A stretch of DNA of 64,000 nt. It comes from Stenocarpella maydis. Taxonomy: Eukaryota; Ascomycota; Sordariomycetes; Diaporthales; Diaporthaceae. The DNA lies in NCBI GenBank assembly GCA_002270565.1, contig NQMI01000169.1, positions 1 to 64,000 of the forward strand, read 5' to 3'. Shown in pieces: positions 11,757 to 23,405 of the stretch (positions within the stretch are counted from its first letter, which is position 1; each line of letters starts with the position of its first letter). Below the pieces are notes generated by a model. That model was not told the DNA's origin. It did not search any database and was given only the letters and a program-made list of their open reading frames with translations. A program made the position numbers and the translations under genes.

Positions 11757-13418
11757 AGGTTGGCGGTGGTTTGCCGAGGCGGTCTTTGGACGGGGCGTCT
11801 GTTTTGCGGTTGGGCTCCAGGCCTAGCCTGCGTCTCCAGCTTTGCACAGCATATCCCCTCCCTTTCCTGTGGCCCGTGGACGCCGCGTGGCGCTTGCGAG
11901 CTGGTTTCGTGTGCTTTGCCTGTTGGTGCCTCTGGTTAATTAACACCATGTTCAAATGTTCCCTGCTTGTCCACCATGTAGTTAGCCTGCGACATGGTTC
12001 TGCGGTTGACGAACCTCTTGACTGAGCATTTTCCTGGGACATGCCCAACGTCTAAGTACGGCATCGAGGGCCTGTAGACGTCCTGGCCTTGGGTTGGGTC
12101 CCGGGCTGATGCGCCTGCACCTTCTCCATTCCGCTCCCTCTCCTCGCGTTCCTTGCGTTCCCTCATGTAGTCACCCAATGTTTTGCTGCTTCTCCTGTCC
12201 TTGATGATTTCTGGCCGCCCCCCTTTCGTCTCCTGGTGGTCAAGCTCGTTCCGCGGTCTTCCCCTCGCGTTCGTGTTGTAGTGCGCGAGGCTCTTCCAGT
12301 AAGCCGGCCGTTCCCAACGGTCCCTGAGGACCCTATGCATGGGAATGGCGACCCGAGCCAGGTTTCTGTCATCTCCCAGGATAGGAAGGGGGCAGTCTGG
12401 TCGTTTCTTGTCGTCCTCATGAGCATTCGGTACTCACTCCAAGAGTCGGAGGAGCGACGTGGTTTGCTCGTCAGTTGGGGCGTAAATGCGCCGTGTCACG
12501 TTGAGGCGGTGTGAGTGGAACCAAGGTCCATCGTACTAGACAGAAGTTCAAACCAAGCCAGCCTGCTATACGCAGAAGCTCCAGAGGGGCTTTCAAGCCC
12601 CCACAGCAGACGAGGTACTCACACCCGTGCTCACTGTCTCCTCTGCCAAATAGGACCACCCCGCCGAACACGACACCCTCTGCCTCAAATAGCGATGGTG
12701 AGACCCACGCACTGATTGGTCATGATAGGTGCTGGTGATATGGGTAAGATACGAGCACTGGGGGCAGCGCCTATCGGCGACTTGGAGTTTCACCAGAAAC
12801 TTACATGTCTCGTTGAAACACCCAAAAGTGGAGAGTTGACTACGTCAAGTACCGGGCGTTTTGCGAATGAGCCAAAGTCTCGGGAAGACCGCGCTGCCAG
12901 AGGAAAATCCCCAATAGTCTGTCAGGACTGTGGACTGAAAGAACAAGCTGTGCCTCTTGGCTGCCGAGGCCCGAAACCTACACTTCGCCCACGGGCGTGA
13001 CGGGACTCCTATACCTTCGGTACCTAGTCAGATCGGGAGGAAGAGTGGCCAGGCGTTTTGGGGGATGGCCGCCAGAAGACCCATATACTCTGATATCCAG
13101 TTCAAGACACAATAAAAGGCGAAACCACCGCATCCCATACTGATTGGTTTCAATTCAGCGGCGTACAAGTGACCAAGCTAACAAAGACCCCCTGGGTCAT
13201 GCCTACTTAAGCACTATATCCAGTAAGTGTGAGCTCGTGGGTATGGGTGTCCGAATATCAGATACTATCTGGTTTTGTGCTCGCGCAGTACCGAAGTGCT
13301 CTCCGTCACAGTGAGTGCAATTGTCCGATTTGAATCATATAGTTACCATAGTATTATCGTATATTAATCCATGACCAAGTAAGATGAAGAAGGACCTGAA
13401 TTCCCCAAGCTGAATTCC
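11757..13418. other. intergenic, no gene recognised
   Basis: Tail-to-tail interval between the GPI-protein gene and the sulfotransferase gene. Frames of 60-134 codons occur on both strands but lack domains and plausible introns. The first part will contain the 3' UTR of the upstream gene. Confidence 0.5.
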
Positions 13419-14442
13419 TCAAGCTGGCCTCCTGATAGTGAAATTCCTGTATCCGAAGACGATCGCTGTAATCATGCCGATCGTGGCGACCAAATACGGC
13501 ACTGCACTCCGTAACATCACACGAGCTGCCCTCCTTGCCACGACCTCAAGCTGTTCATGGTACGCCTGCGTATCGTTGCTGTGCGGAAAAGGAACACCCG
13601 GGACCGGCTTGCCCAGAAACTCACACAAAGGTTCCCAGCCTTGGTCGAGCCTGAAGTTCAGCAGCCTTTCAGGAGGCGTTACATCCCGTATTGTTTTGTA
13701 GTGGTCGAGGTATACTGCTCGTGCGTTCGCCCGGAACTCTCTCCTGGTGCGGCACTTGAAGACATATTTGAGCCACACCAGCATCACGTCATCAATCTCC
13801 GCGACCTGAGGAGCCCTCAAGATTGAGAGAAGTCGGAGGAACTTGTTCTCGAAGAACCATTCGATGATTGTCTCGTCGAAGCTCCTCATCCAGTTTGAGA
13901 TGTCTCTGTCCACCAAGATGACCTTCGCATCTGGCAAGAACAGTGAGTAATTTCAGGCAGGTAGGAGAATTAAAGTACCATTGCGAACAGAAGGTGTGCC
14001 TCCTTAACAAAGAACGACTTACCTGGGTATGCGGCAACCAATTCGGGCCCGAATGCATTGGTGGGCGTATCGCAAGCTGCCGAACAATGTCCGAGCAAAT
14101 GGTCGAACTCTTCACGACCAAACGGCTTTTGACCGGGTGCTGGATCATACTTGGCCTTGAAGCCCTCAATCCAAAACGCGCATTCGCTGAGGTTGTTGAA
14201 CTGCCGAAACCCGTGATACACTTCGCTGTGCCCGAGAATCATCAAGGCGTGACGTAGTGCTACGATAGTGAGCATTCAATTATACTCGGAGGCTCAGATC
14301 ATGCGGCGAGAAACCCACACGTAGTGCCGGTACGCGAAAGTCCCAGGCCTAGGACTTCCATCGGCATGGTTCGCCTGCATGTTCGACGATCGATGTTGGC
14401 ATCTGGCTGGAACAGCTCTGGGTACTTTTCCTCGTCTGTCAT
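13419..14442 (-). CDS. fungal sulfotransferase-like protein (Sulfotransfer_4 type) with C-terminal membrane helix
   Basis: Three exons on the minus strand, 14442-14319, 14259-14023 and 13930-13419, give 290 aa. An in-frame TGA four codons upstream supports this ATG. The PAPS-binding P-loop LSRTGTTSLRHALMILG is made by joining exons 1 and 2 (donor GTGGGT, 59-nt intron). Exon 2 carries FWIEGFKAKYD and the LLGHC..ACDTP block typical of the family. Exon 3 continues AKVILVDRD..NW, the second PAPS-site strand. The last 30 residues form a hydrophobic helix (VPYLVATIGMITAIVFGY), so the enzyme is probably tail-anchored. Family members are widely annotated as sulfotransferase or NAD-dependent epimerase-like, and substrates are unknown. 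It shares an 809-bp divergent promoter region with the UNC93-like transporter. Confidence 0.85.
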
Positions 14443-15251
14443 GACTGGGAATCACCTGGAGTACACATTCAAATTTAGAAGGAGGAGATGAGGTGATCCT
14501 AAGGGATTACCTCGTGCTTGGGACACTGCTGGATTTAGGAATACCTCAAGGTTACCCCCGGACTCTCTTGCTGTCATAGATTGGCCAGTTCACACAGCAT
14601 TGCCAAGACCATATTGTCGATCGTATTACGCTGACAGCCAATTGCGGGCGCCGGGTTTGACTTTCTACCACCCCATCATGCAGGCCTCCAGCAGAATAAA
14701 AATCCGTGATATTGATACCGGAAGACCGAGGAGACCAGTAAGACACAAGACTCTCCGCCCTCAAGTTGTGCTCGCTCTTGAACGCCCCACAAGAAGTGCT
14801 ACCTTAGGTGAGAATTGCTGTCCCAATCGCCCCAAAGGCCACACCTGATAGACTCTATTCATCAATACATTAGAACGCCCAATACAAACACTCCAGTACC
14901 CACCAGCCAAAGCGCTGGAGTTTAGCGTGCAAGACATATCGCTGTTGAGGTTTGCCGCCGATCAGGGATCAGCAAGATTTGGAGAACTTCCTATCTGTAA
15001 CAAATCATAACTACCGCATCTCTGCCCTGTCAACTAGACGCCCTCCTCCGGTAGAGGTTATTCGGATATACTTGAGTCATCGTACATATCGACAGGTCTA
15101 CAGTTACCTTGTCAAGAAGCACTGTTCTATTTGTGGCATCTTTAAGACCACAGATAACGGCGCTTCGTTCACGCCCCATCTCTGCCCCGGTATCTGTCTT
15201 CCTTAAGACACCGAGCCCAATTTTCTCTCGACTACTCAACTCACAGTCACC
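14443..15251. promoter_or_regulatory. shared divergent promoter region
   Basis: The two flanking start codons, of the sulfotransferase-like gene (minus) and the UNC93-like gene (plus), point away from each other across this 809-bp gap, so any regulatory sites may be shared. Small frames inside it have no support. I see no clear TATA box or factor site. Confidence 0.5.
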
Positions 15252-16896
15252 ATGGGCCTCTTCAATCTCCCACAGCTACGATACCGTAGCCCTTGGGTGC
15301 AGAACATAATCAGTGGCATCTGCGTCGGCGCATCAGCGGGCATGTACATCGCCCTCAACCTCTTGGGCGCCGGCGGCGGGCGACCAGACTCGGCCCAGGT
15401 CGTCCAAGTGGTCAACGCCACCCTCTGCTCCGTGTGGTTCTTCTCGTCCTCGTTTGGCGGCAGCATACTAAACAAGCTCGGTCCCGGATTGACCATGTGC
15501 ATCGGTGTCCAGACCTACGTCGTCTATGTCGGCTCGCTGTGGTACTATGACGAGACCGGCATGGAGGGTTACCCATATGCGGCGGGTCCAATCATTGGTA
15601 TTGGAGCTGGCATGGTATTCATCACGGCTGGTTATATCTCGACTGCGTATCCAGAGGAGCAGGAGAAGGGTTCTTTCGCCGCCATGCTGATGAACATGCA
15701 AGCCCTCGGGTCTGTGATTGGTGGTATCATCCCCGTCATAATCAACAGGAACTCGACCACGGTGGCGGGAGTCCCTCGCTCGGTCTACGTAGCGTTCATT
15801 GTGATCATGATACTAGGTGGGCTCTGTGGCTTGCTTTTGCTGCGCCCGCAGGACCTGAGGCGAGACGATGGGTCTGTGGTTGCTGTCCATCCTGCTCGTG
15901 GTGCTTGGGAGGAGTTGAGGTCGAATCTGATGATCTTCACCGACCCAGTCTTGCTCATTATGGTGCCTGCTTTCTTCCCATCTGAGGGCTTTTTGGTTTA
16001 CAGTGGCTCGGTTAACGGTGAGTTACATCCGACGAGCTCCACGTGCGGACCTCTCTAATCGAATCCGATACAGCACACTTGAATAACCTCAGAACACGCT
16101 CCCTCCTGTCATTTATCGCTGTCTGTCTTCAGATACCCGCTGGTTGGGCACTGAGATCTATTCTAGACCATGATGCCTGGGATAGGCGGAAGCGAGGGCT
16201 CATAGGACTTACAACTATTTCTTTGCCATTGGTGGCTGCGTGGGTTTGGGAGATGGTAGGAGTCCATGGAACCCCATTCGTTATTTCTCCCGGGCTAGAA
16301 TCATGCTTGTGCTTACTCTAACACAGGCTAGAGCTCGGAATTACAACAGAAGCTCGCCGCCCGCGGACCCGGCTGACTGGGACGAGCCAAGATTTGCCTG
16401 GATATTCATCCTGTTCATCCTGAACTGGGTATTTTCTGTGTGTATCACTACTCTTAATGCCCTTTATCAAAGGGCCGTGTTACTAGAGCTGACATGGAGC
16501 CCTGTTCAGCAACTCTGGCATAATATAGTCTATTACTGGATCGGTGCAATCACGAACTCTCCGCAAAAGATCACGCATTACGTCGGCGTGTTCCGCGGAG
16601 TCCTCGGTGCTGGAGAAGCGATCTGCTTCGGTCTAGACTCCATCAAGATTCCATTTATCGCTGAGGCAGGGGGCATCCTGCTGTTCTATGTCATCGGCAT
16701 TTGCAGCTTTTACTACCTCGGTATTTACCATATTCAAGATACGAACTACGACCATCAGGAGGAAGGCGCTGTAGTTCCCAACCATGTCTTGGAAAGGATG
16801 CATGTAAGAGATGTCTCAAGCGCCCGGGATAATGGAAAGGGGGACGAGAGTGTGAGAAATGGGGATGCTGTAGAGGTAGACAAGGCCCAGGTCTAG
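15252..16896 (+). CDS. UNC93-like (DUF895) major-facilitator membrane protein
   Basis: Proposed exons 15252-16017, 16074-16255, 16327-16437 and 16510-16896 give 481 aa, the usual length for fungal UNC93-like proteins. The N-terminal block (SPWVQNIISGICVGASAGMY and the glycine-rich NLLGAGGG loop) is characteristic. About eleven hydrophobic segments follow, then a hydrophilic C-terminal tail. Exon joins SVN|AHLNNL and WEM|ARARN keep frame. The last intron (16438-16509, GTGTGT..GCTGAC..CAG) is 72 nt, a multiple of three with no stop, so read-through is possible. I prefer splicing because it joins NWVFS directly to QLWHNIVYYW, as in the family. It is probably an integral membrane protein of the plasma membrane or vacuole; its substrate is unknown. 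Confidence 0.82.
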
Positions 16897-17036
16897 ATAA
16901 TGCTGTTAATAGTCAAGGTCTATATGAGTTAGAAACGCACAATAACACTGGCATAGATCCCAAACCAAAGGCCGGCTACAACTGACTTATAAATACTCTA
17001 TACTTTCTCTGCATTCCTGTTTGCTTCTCTTTCCTG

Positions 17037-18976
17037 TCACCATTGCATTCCCCAGTACCATTCTACAGCATATATTACCGATGTAGACATCACAAATAGC
17101 ACCACTACAACAAATGTCTCTGCGCGGCCCACAACTACCAACATCGGATCCACAACACCAACACCAATGGCCCCCATACTGCGTCTAACGAGGTTGTTAA
17201 TAGCCGTGCTACTGGCGCCATTGCCTGGGCAGAGGTCAGATACAAGTGTCATGTTAATCGCGAACACCGCATTGGATGTGGCAGCTATGAGGAACTGGAG
17301 GAAAAGCGGGAGAATTATCCAGGTTGGCTGGGCAGCCTGCGGCGGCAGGAAGTTGGTGGGAAACCGTGAATCCGTAAATCGCTGTTGAAACTACAAAGAT
17401 GAGGTTGGTCCACGGCATATAGCCTAGTCGGGCGTGCTCACTATTGGAGCGGTCTGGTTAATCTAGCTCAGCTTGCAGAACTAGAGACCAGTTTAGGGCA
17501 AGTTCTCGAGGAAAGTGGGTATATTCAGAAGAGTAGCCTGGTTAGAATACAGAGGGGGACCTACATGGGAAAGTCGGGAGCGAAAGCCTTCCTCGACTTA
17601 GACGGGGCCAAGGCGCCTAGATATGTCGCGAGATACCGCTGCTCGTAGCGGACAAAGTCTCGCGTCATCAGCTTGCCGGCGATCGAGAATCCACGATCGT
17701 ACCGAAGCCTATGATCATAATTCCAGTTTACGCTGACTGCGATGGCGCACGGCGGGAAGAGCCACGCCCGTATCAACCCTCACTCTTCCAGTTCCTACAT
17801 AAGTGACCTCCTCAAGCAGACCCCAAAACTCGCTTATAGGTCTTGAAATTGACAGAGAAGCTGGAAACTCACCATTTGGCAAGAAAACCAAACCCAGCGT
17901 CAACTCGCTCAACCCGAATCGTTCTTTGAAGATCCCTGTTGTGCTTGCCACCACCATATTCCAGGTTGTACAGACCGTACCTCCGGAGACCAAGAGAGCC
18001 ATGATGTCCTTCTGGACAAGCAACTTCATAGGAGCTGAAAATGTCGCGAAAGTCACCTTTTGTACTCCTGAATCCTCTCCTGGTTCTTTCATATATTCCG
18101 GCCCCTTAAAGTATCCCGCGAATGAATGGTTGGTAAACACCTGAAAGTCGTAGGGTGCCATTGCCCGCAATTCTGCGGAGGGTCTCGGGAAGGTAGATGA
18201 GCAACATGATCAGGACAAGGCTAGAAAGGATCGTGAGGAAGCTGAATATGGACCTAACAGGTGTTTTCTGTCAGTTATTTGTGTTCGAGAATATGTGATG
18301 GTAATGGCTGGATCAATATTTCTTGTATCATTGGGAGTTAAACCGTACCAATGCTAACGGTTGAGGCACTTCCCGCAGACTGTAGCCCTCGGGTTATCAG
18401 AAGAACGGAAAAGTTCGGCAAGAGGCTAAGGATGATGTTGGCGAGGATATAAATGGAGAAGGAGGCGATGCAAATTGGCGGTCGTCCCAATGTATCTGAT
18501 ACTGGTCCCCAAAATAGCGGCGAGATGCCCTGGAGGATGAGGTAGGAGGTTATGGTCAACGGCACATCCACCAGATTGACGTGGAGGTCCTGCGTAGCAC
18601 GTTAGTTCTACCATGAGTTTTGTAGCTCAATAGGCTCAATGCTGTGAGATACTGTACCCTGGCAATCGCATCTAGAGATGGAAAGTACATGTTGGAAGAC
18701 AGTCCTGAGAAGAGCCATGCTATCCCGATGATAGCAACGACCGCCCTTTTTTTTTCTTTTGGTGAAGATATGGAATTTTTGGTCTCGAGCCGGCTGTTCC
18801 GGTTCAACAGCGCCTTCGTGCGTGTCGGGATCAACAACTGGACGTTCAGCTTCTGCTTCAGCTTCCTCAGGAGATAGAAAAGGATTGACAACGTGTCGCG
18901 AGGCGACCCCACTTAAGCTGCTTCGGCCCTGGGAGGACGCCCTTCGTTACTCCTTGGCCTTACAGACTCTAGTCAT
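17037..18976 (-). pseudogene. broken QDR/DHA1-type multidrug MFS transporter
   Basis: The minus strand carries successive pieces of one 12-helix drug:H+ antiporter. These are an acidic N-terminus (LSPEEAEAEAERPVVDPD), TM1 (SGLSSNMYFPSLDAIAR), a normal 68-nt intron, TM2-4 with the motif ISPLFWGPVSDTLGRPP, and GLQSAGSASTVSIG. Then come LRRIAGNGTLRLSG, the middle loop and TM7 (TGIFKERFGLSELTLGL), AGKLMTRDF, ARLGYMPWTNL and the last helices (CPGNGASSTAINNLVRRSMGA). Lesions are an in-frame TAA at 18947-18949, a frameshift at a T9 run (18747-18755; eight would restore frame), loss of the segment between TM4 and TM6, and further shifts near 18120 and 17560-17800. These proteins export drugs at the plasma membrane; this copy cannot. 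Confidence 0.85.
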
Positions 18977-20000
18977 TATAGAACTATTGTCCTCAATAGA
19001 TCCCCATTCCGAATCAAGCCGCGAAGTTCTGCTCAGCCCAAACGCAACAAACACGATGGTTGATCCTGAAGATAGATACACGCCACGACCAACTTCACGC
19101 GACCCTTCGAGGGTTGTGAACCGCCGGCGGTCGATGGGTCTTTCTTCAATAGCAATCATGGTCGATGCAGAAAACAAAATATCCGTATCGGTAAGTCGAG
19201 TTCGCCAGTGAGAAAAACCGCAGGTGGTCTTGACCGGCTTGTGGTCAAGGTCAATATCACAAGCAATGGGCTTCACATGCAATTTGCTCATGACGGAGGA
19301 TATGGTTGGAATTTCGCAGAGGCCCTCATGTTTTTTGATCTATTTCTGCAGCTCCCACCCCTCGTTTCTTTTCTGTCTTATCAAAGTATCCCGCACTAGA
19401 AACTGAAACTCGGTGCGAGTCGCTCCGCAGCTTAGTCGTGCCGTACGTATACAGAATGGTAAGTTCCGGCCGTGGGAGTTGCTATTTTATGTGTCCTTGT
19501 ACGCTCGGAGACACGACATGCGGCGGCTCTGATCAGGCTGCTGAATTAGCCACCCTTTGGAGGGTGAAACCGGGTCAGGGGCGTGCTTATTTACAACAGC
19601 TTACTAAATTAAACGTTGAGACGAAATGCCGCTATTGATGAACGCCATTTGGTTTCATCCCAAAGCTCTAAATTGGGCACAGATGAGTCAATAAGCCAGT
19701 CTTTACCATCGGCAGGACACAAATCCGCGTGGCTACACCCATCAATTCATACCAAATCTTTATACCAGATACCGCTATTCGCAAAGCCTATAATTTACAA
19801 ATCTCTGCAAAAATGTGTGGTATAAATAGCGGACCCAGAAAACCACACATCAGCCACCCAGATTTATCTTAGACGTATACCAGAATTATAGGAAGCATTC
19901 AATGAAAAGCTCGCTACAAATCACATGATTTAAGGCCTATAGGTCTACTCATATTATTCTAATCTCTGATTCTATGCTGACGCGGTACTTGTCCTGAAGC
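18977..20000. other. intergenic, no gene recognised
   Basis: No domain-bearing frame. A frame upstream of the transporter relic (to about 19290) may be its former leader. A TATAAATA sequence near 19820, flanked by TGTGGT/ACCACA, looks promoter-like but has no gene after it. Confidence 0.4.
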
Positions 20001-20340
20001 CTACAACTCCTCCTTTTCTTGCGATCTCTTTCGCCTTTTTAAGATAATTATTCCGAGTGATGTAGCAACTGAAATGCCTGCCAGAGCCCCGAATCCTGCG
20101 AAAACTCCGATCGCTGTAAATGAGAGGACGAGGCCACTTTGTGGTAACCTGGTGGCGCTTGCAGTCGTGCTGGTGGATATTGACCTGATACTGGACAAGG
20201 TCGATAACTCTAAGCCTGCTCTAGCTATAACTGTCACTGTTTGTACTGGAGGCTGCGCAGTAACGAAAGCGGTTGCTATTATTACTGTGGGGCTGGAGAA
20301 TCCAGTGAGAGAACTGGAGGAAGAAAATCTTTCTCAATAA
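20001..20340 (-). pseudogene. C-terminal membrane-anchor fragment of a surface protein
   Basis: The minus strand reads as a Ser/Thr-rich stalk (SSSSSLTGFSSPTV..QPPVQTVTV) and then a strong single membrane helix (LSFTAIGVFAGFGALAGISV, continuing to LGIIIL) with a basic stop-transfer tail LKRRKRSQEKEEL. This is the C-terminus of a type I surface protein. The frame is closed upstream by TGA, and the next Pro/Thr-rich minus-strand frame (20342-20608) starts at TTG and ends in a stop. No complete gene can be assembled. It may be a relic, or the last exon of a gene I cannot resolve. Confidence 0.4.
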
Positions 20341-21375
20341 TTTAAGCAGAAGCCTTGCCGTATAGAATCGCGCACCGATCGGTCGCGACTGTTGTTACCC
20401 CGGTGGGACGTTTGGATGCTACGGAGCTCGTAGAGGTTGGCGTTTCTATTGGTATAATCTGTATGGGCGTTACAGTTTCTCTAACGGACGTAGGTGTACG
20501 TAAATTTGGTGTTAATCGACTGAATTGGTTGCCTTCTTTCTCGGAATTCCTTAGGTCAAGAGGAGCGGGAGGGCTCTCCCGCCGAGTGTTCGGCTTCATC
20601 GTCCACAATAGTGTATAACGACAAAAAGGGGTTCGTCAGGGCATGGTGCGAGAGACACTCTCGAAGGGGATTAAAAGCAATCCAAGAAATTCGAAAAGAA
20701 GCAACGTCAAGGATAGCATCAACCAAGTATTTTGGCTTCTCGCACTCTCTCTCTTTTCTGCCGCATGGTGTGGTGTTTCATGACTTTAGTACTTACATGA
20801 CATGCTAAGGCCAGGATCCCATGCCAAAATTCATCCGATTGCGGTAGCCCAAGACACGTCAAATTGAGACAAGCTTTCCAAGACTGTTTCCAGGCTACCT
20901 ATGATCTGCACGAACGATTTCTCCCCGTGGCGAGTCACTTCGCAATCCGGGTTGCACCTCGACCCAAGATCTAACCTATTTTTAGAAACTTCAAAGCATT
21001 CAGGCCGTAGATTGCTGTTACATCCATCAGGATCGCGGCGGCGAAAGGCAGTTATGAAGAACTGCCAAGTACCAGCCAGTCCGTGCTCACTAGACGATGG
21101 TGTGTGAAACCACAAATCTGAGACCATCCCTCTCTTTAGTCTGTCTCCGTGCCACACGTCCACACGGCTCTGTGAACAGTACGGTTTGGCTGGCGGGCCT
21201 GAAGCCATCCTCTGTCTGATAAAATGTGGCTGATTTGAGATTGGGGTGAGATGCCCCTCATTCACTCACAGCACATGCAGTATTAAATAGGCGGACTCGC
21301 CCGCTGTAGTAGCCATGATATCTCAGGGAAGACTCAGAACACTCACTATAGCGTTTGGTTTTCCCAAGAAATAAG
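20341..21375. other. intergenic with weak frames
   Basis: A 144-codon minus-strand frame at 20831-21265 and a Pro/Thr-rich one at 20342-20608 lack recognisable domains. TATTAAATA near 21280-21288 lies about 90 bp before the start codon at 21376 and could be that gene's TATA box. Confidence 0.35.
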
Positions 21376-22552
21376 ATGACTTACCCAACCCTGCATCATG
21401 CTTGGCTTTTGTTCTGCCTGATTCTGAGCATCTCTACTTCGTCTGCGCAGGGTGAAGATGCCCCCCTTGCCAATTTTGGAGCAACCATTCAATTTTTCGG
21501 CCAGGTCAGTTCAAGTTGCAATGCGCTGGACCCCCCCCCNCCCCCCGGCGCGCCAAACGTAATTCTGTGTGAAAAATAATAACGCTGATCCCTCATATTA
21601 CAGATGGCTCGCACGGATCAAGACTTCGTAGACGGCCTTGCCCTCGATCTGTTCTCTCCCACCAACCGAACGCTCATAGTGACAAATAACATCTCGACCC
21701 TTCCAGGAAACTTCGTAAAGGGGTCAACTGGGGAGGGATTTGCCAACCTTTCAAAGTATAGTTGGATCATCAAAATGAATGAGACGGCACAAGATCTCAT
21801 AGCCAAGATTGAGTTGCCCTACGACCCTACTGCCCTTCAAATGGAAGGCTTCGGCGTTTCCAATACTTTCGTCGGCAAATTAGCACCCGACGGAAAGTCT
21901 TGGATAATATCTGAAGGACAAAGAAACGTCCATGTGTGCGTAATGAGCTCACATGCATTTTGGTCACCGGATAATATTTTCTTTTGCTATATGGTCTCCA
22001 ACCCTTGTGCTATAGGTCGGAGAACAAGGCGCGTATTATCAAGATGACTGCTTTAGACGGCGAATACATGTTGCTTGGCCGCAAGTCCGTGGATAGTGCT
22101 AATATATTTGTTCAATATGGATACGGTGCCTCGCGAACAGTCAATATCACTGGCGACCCCGGCACTCAAGAGGCGGAGTTTGTCGATGGCTTACGGTTCA
22201 GTGTTACTGCGGCAACGCCTTTTCCTATGAATTTCGACATTGCAAACGGTGTGGAAAAGGACACCTTACCATGGGATACAATACCTATTAGTGAGAAGTA
22301 CTCACGATATATCCTCGGCCCCCGACGGATGTGAATTGACGCTCGACTACAGATTCTTTTCTCTGGACGGTCAACACCACAGGAACATTAGATATTGTCA
22401 TTTCAGCCACTGCAAACTTTCCATATAAGATAACAGGAACCTCTTCCCATCAGATTTCCTCTCATTCACGTTTCTGCTTACACGAATATCCTGTCCAGTC
22501 AGCACTGACATGCTTGCCGCAAAAGCACCGCATCGACAGCCACAAAAGTTGA
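21376..22552 (+). CDS. secreted fungal surface protein, 3' end decayed
   Basis: Exons 21376-21504, 21604-21935, 22016-22290 and 22353-22552 keep frame through three introns and give 311 aa. There is an N-terminal signal peptide (LLFCLILSISTSSAQG). Then comes a two-lobed domain found, as I recall, in hypothetical secreted or cell-wall proteins of many moulds, with TDQDFVDGLALDLFSPTN, SENKARIIKMTALDGEYML and TQEAEFVDGLRFSV. Exon 4 begins NSFLWTVNTTGTLDIVIS as expected, then turns into unlikely sequence. Family-like residues reappear in another frame (LIVAKRAINATSTEKFSALD, then a TAG, then EGLHQLDGQYILIV to about 22730). The gene is probably truncated by a frameshift, hence at least partly a pseudogene. 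An N in a poly-C run (21540) lies in intron 1. Confidence 0.6.
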
Positions 22553-23405
22553 TTGTTGCTAAGCGTGCGATCAATGCCACCTCAACCGAAAAGTTCTCAG
22601 CGCTAGATTAGCAGAGGCTGTGCTTGTCCACGAACTCCATCATCGCCGAGGGTCTTCACCAGCTCGATGGACAATATATACTGATAGTTACCAGTGAAGG
22701 GCTTGGAAATATAGGGAACAAAAAAGATTAAGGAGATGGGAACAGAATATAAATATATACTCGCTTTCCTCATGCTGTAATTTGAATTCCAATTTCACTA
22801 TACATCACAAATCGAGAGCTCGGCAGCGGCGGCAAGTTTGGTGTTCCGCTGTCCAAGTTTCACCATTTTCAGAGGGGCAAAACTCGAGACTTCAGGAAGA
22901 CTGCGAAAATACTCGTGGCTGGGAGTTTAATCTGAGCTACAACAACGAAATGAACAACACGGCAGGCTTCTACAGAGGAACCGAATGCTCGCACATAGCA
23001 GAAGGGCTAGAAATGATGCTCTGATTACATTTTACAGCCGTTGTTGCTACCCTGATTACTCTTGGTGTCCATTGTACCTCAGATCACGAGCTCATACAGC
23101 GAGACGCCGGCTCTAGTTGCGAAGCATGGATAACATCGTCGACCACCATTCCGGCCACTTTTTGTAAGGGCTATATTATAATACCCTACATCTAAACTTT
23201 ACAGATGGCGTGTGGGTATTTGCATCCATACTTGAATATTCCCCTCAGGATATACGATGAAAGTCAAGCAAAGATATATTATGAGAAACAAACTCTATTA
23301 ATCTGGTTTATGATCCCTGTACGACTTCAGACTCGTGCACTGTATTAAATCCCTCCATGTCCACCCATGAAGTGTTCTAATCGGATAGCTAACACTCAAA
23401 ATGGA
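22553..23405. other. degraded 3' continuation and unassigned fragments
   Basis: Up to about 22730 this is the out-of-frame remainder of the preceding gene. At 23035-23250 a + frame (VATLITLGVHCTSDHELIQRD...SSTTIPATF) is followed by GTAAGG...TTTACAG and another short frame, which looks like an exon-intron-exon relic of a secreted protein. I cannot name it. Confidence 0.35.
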
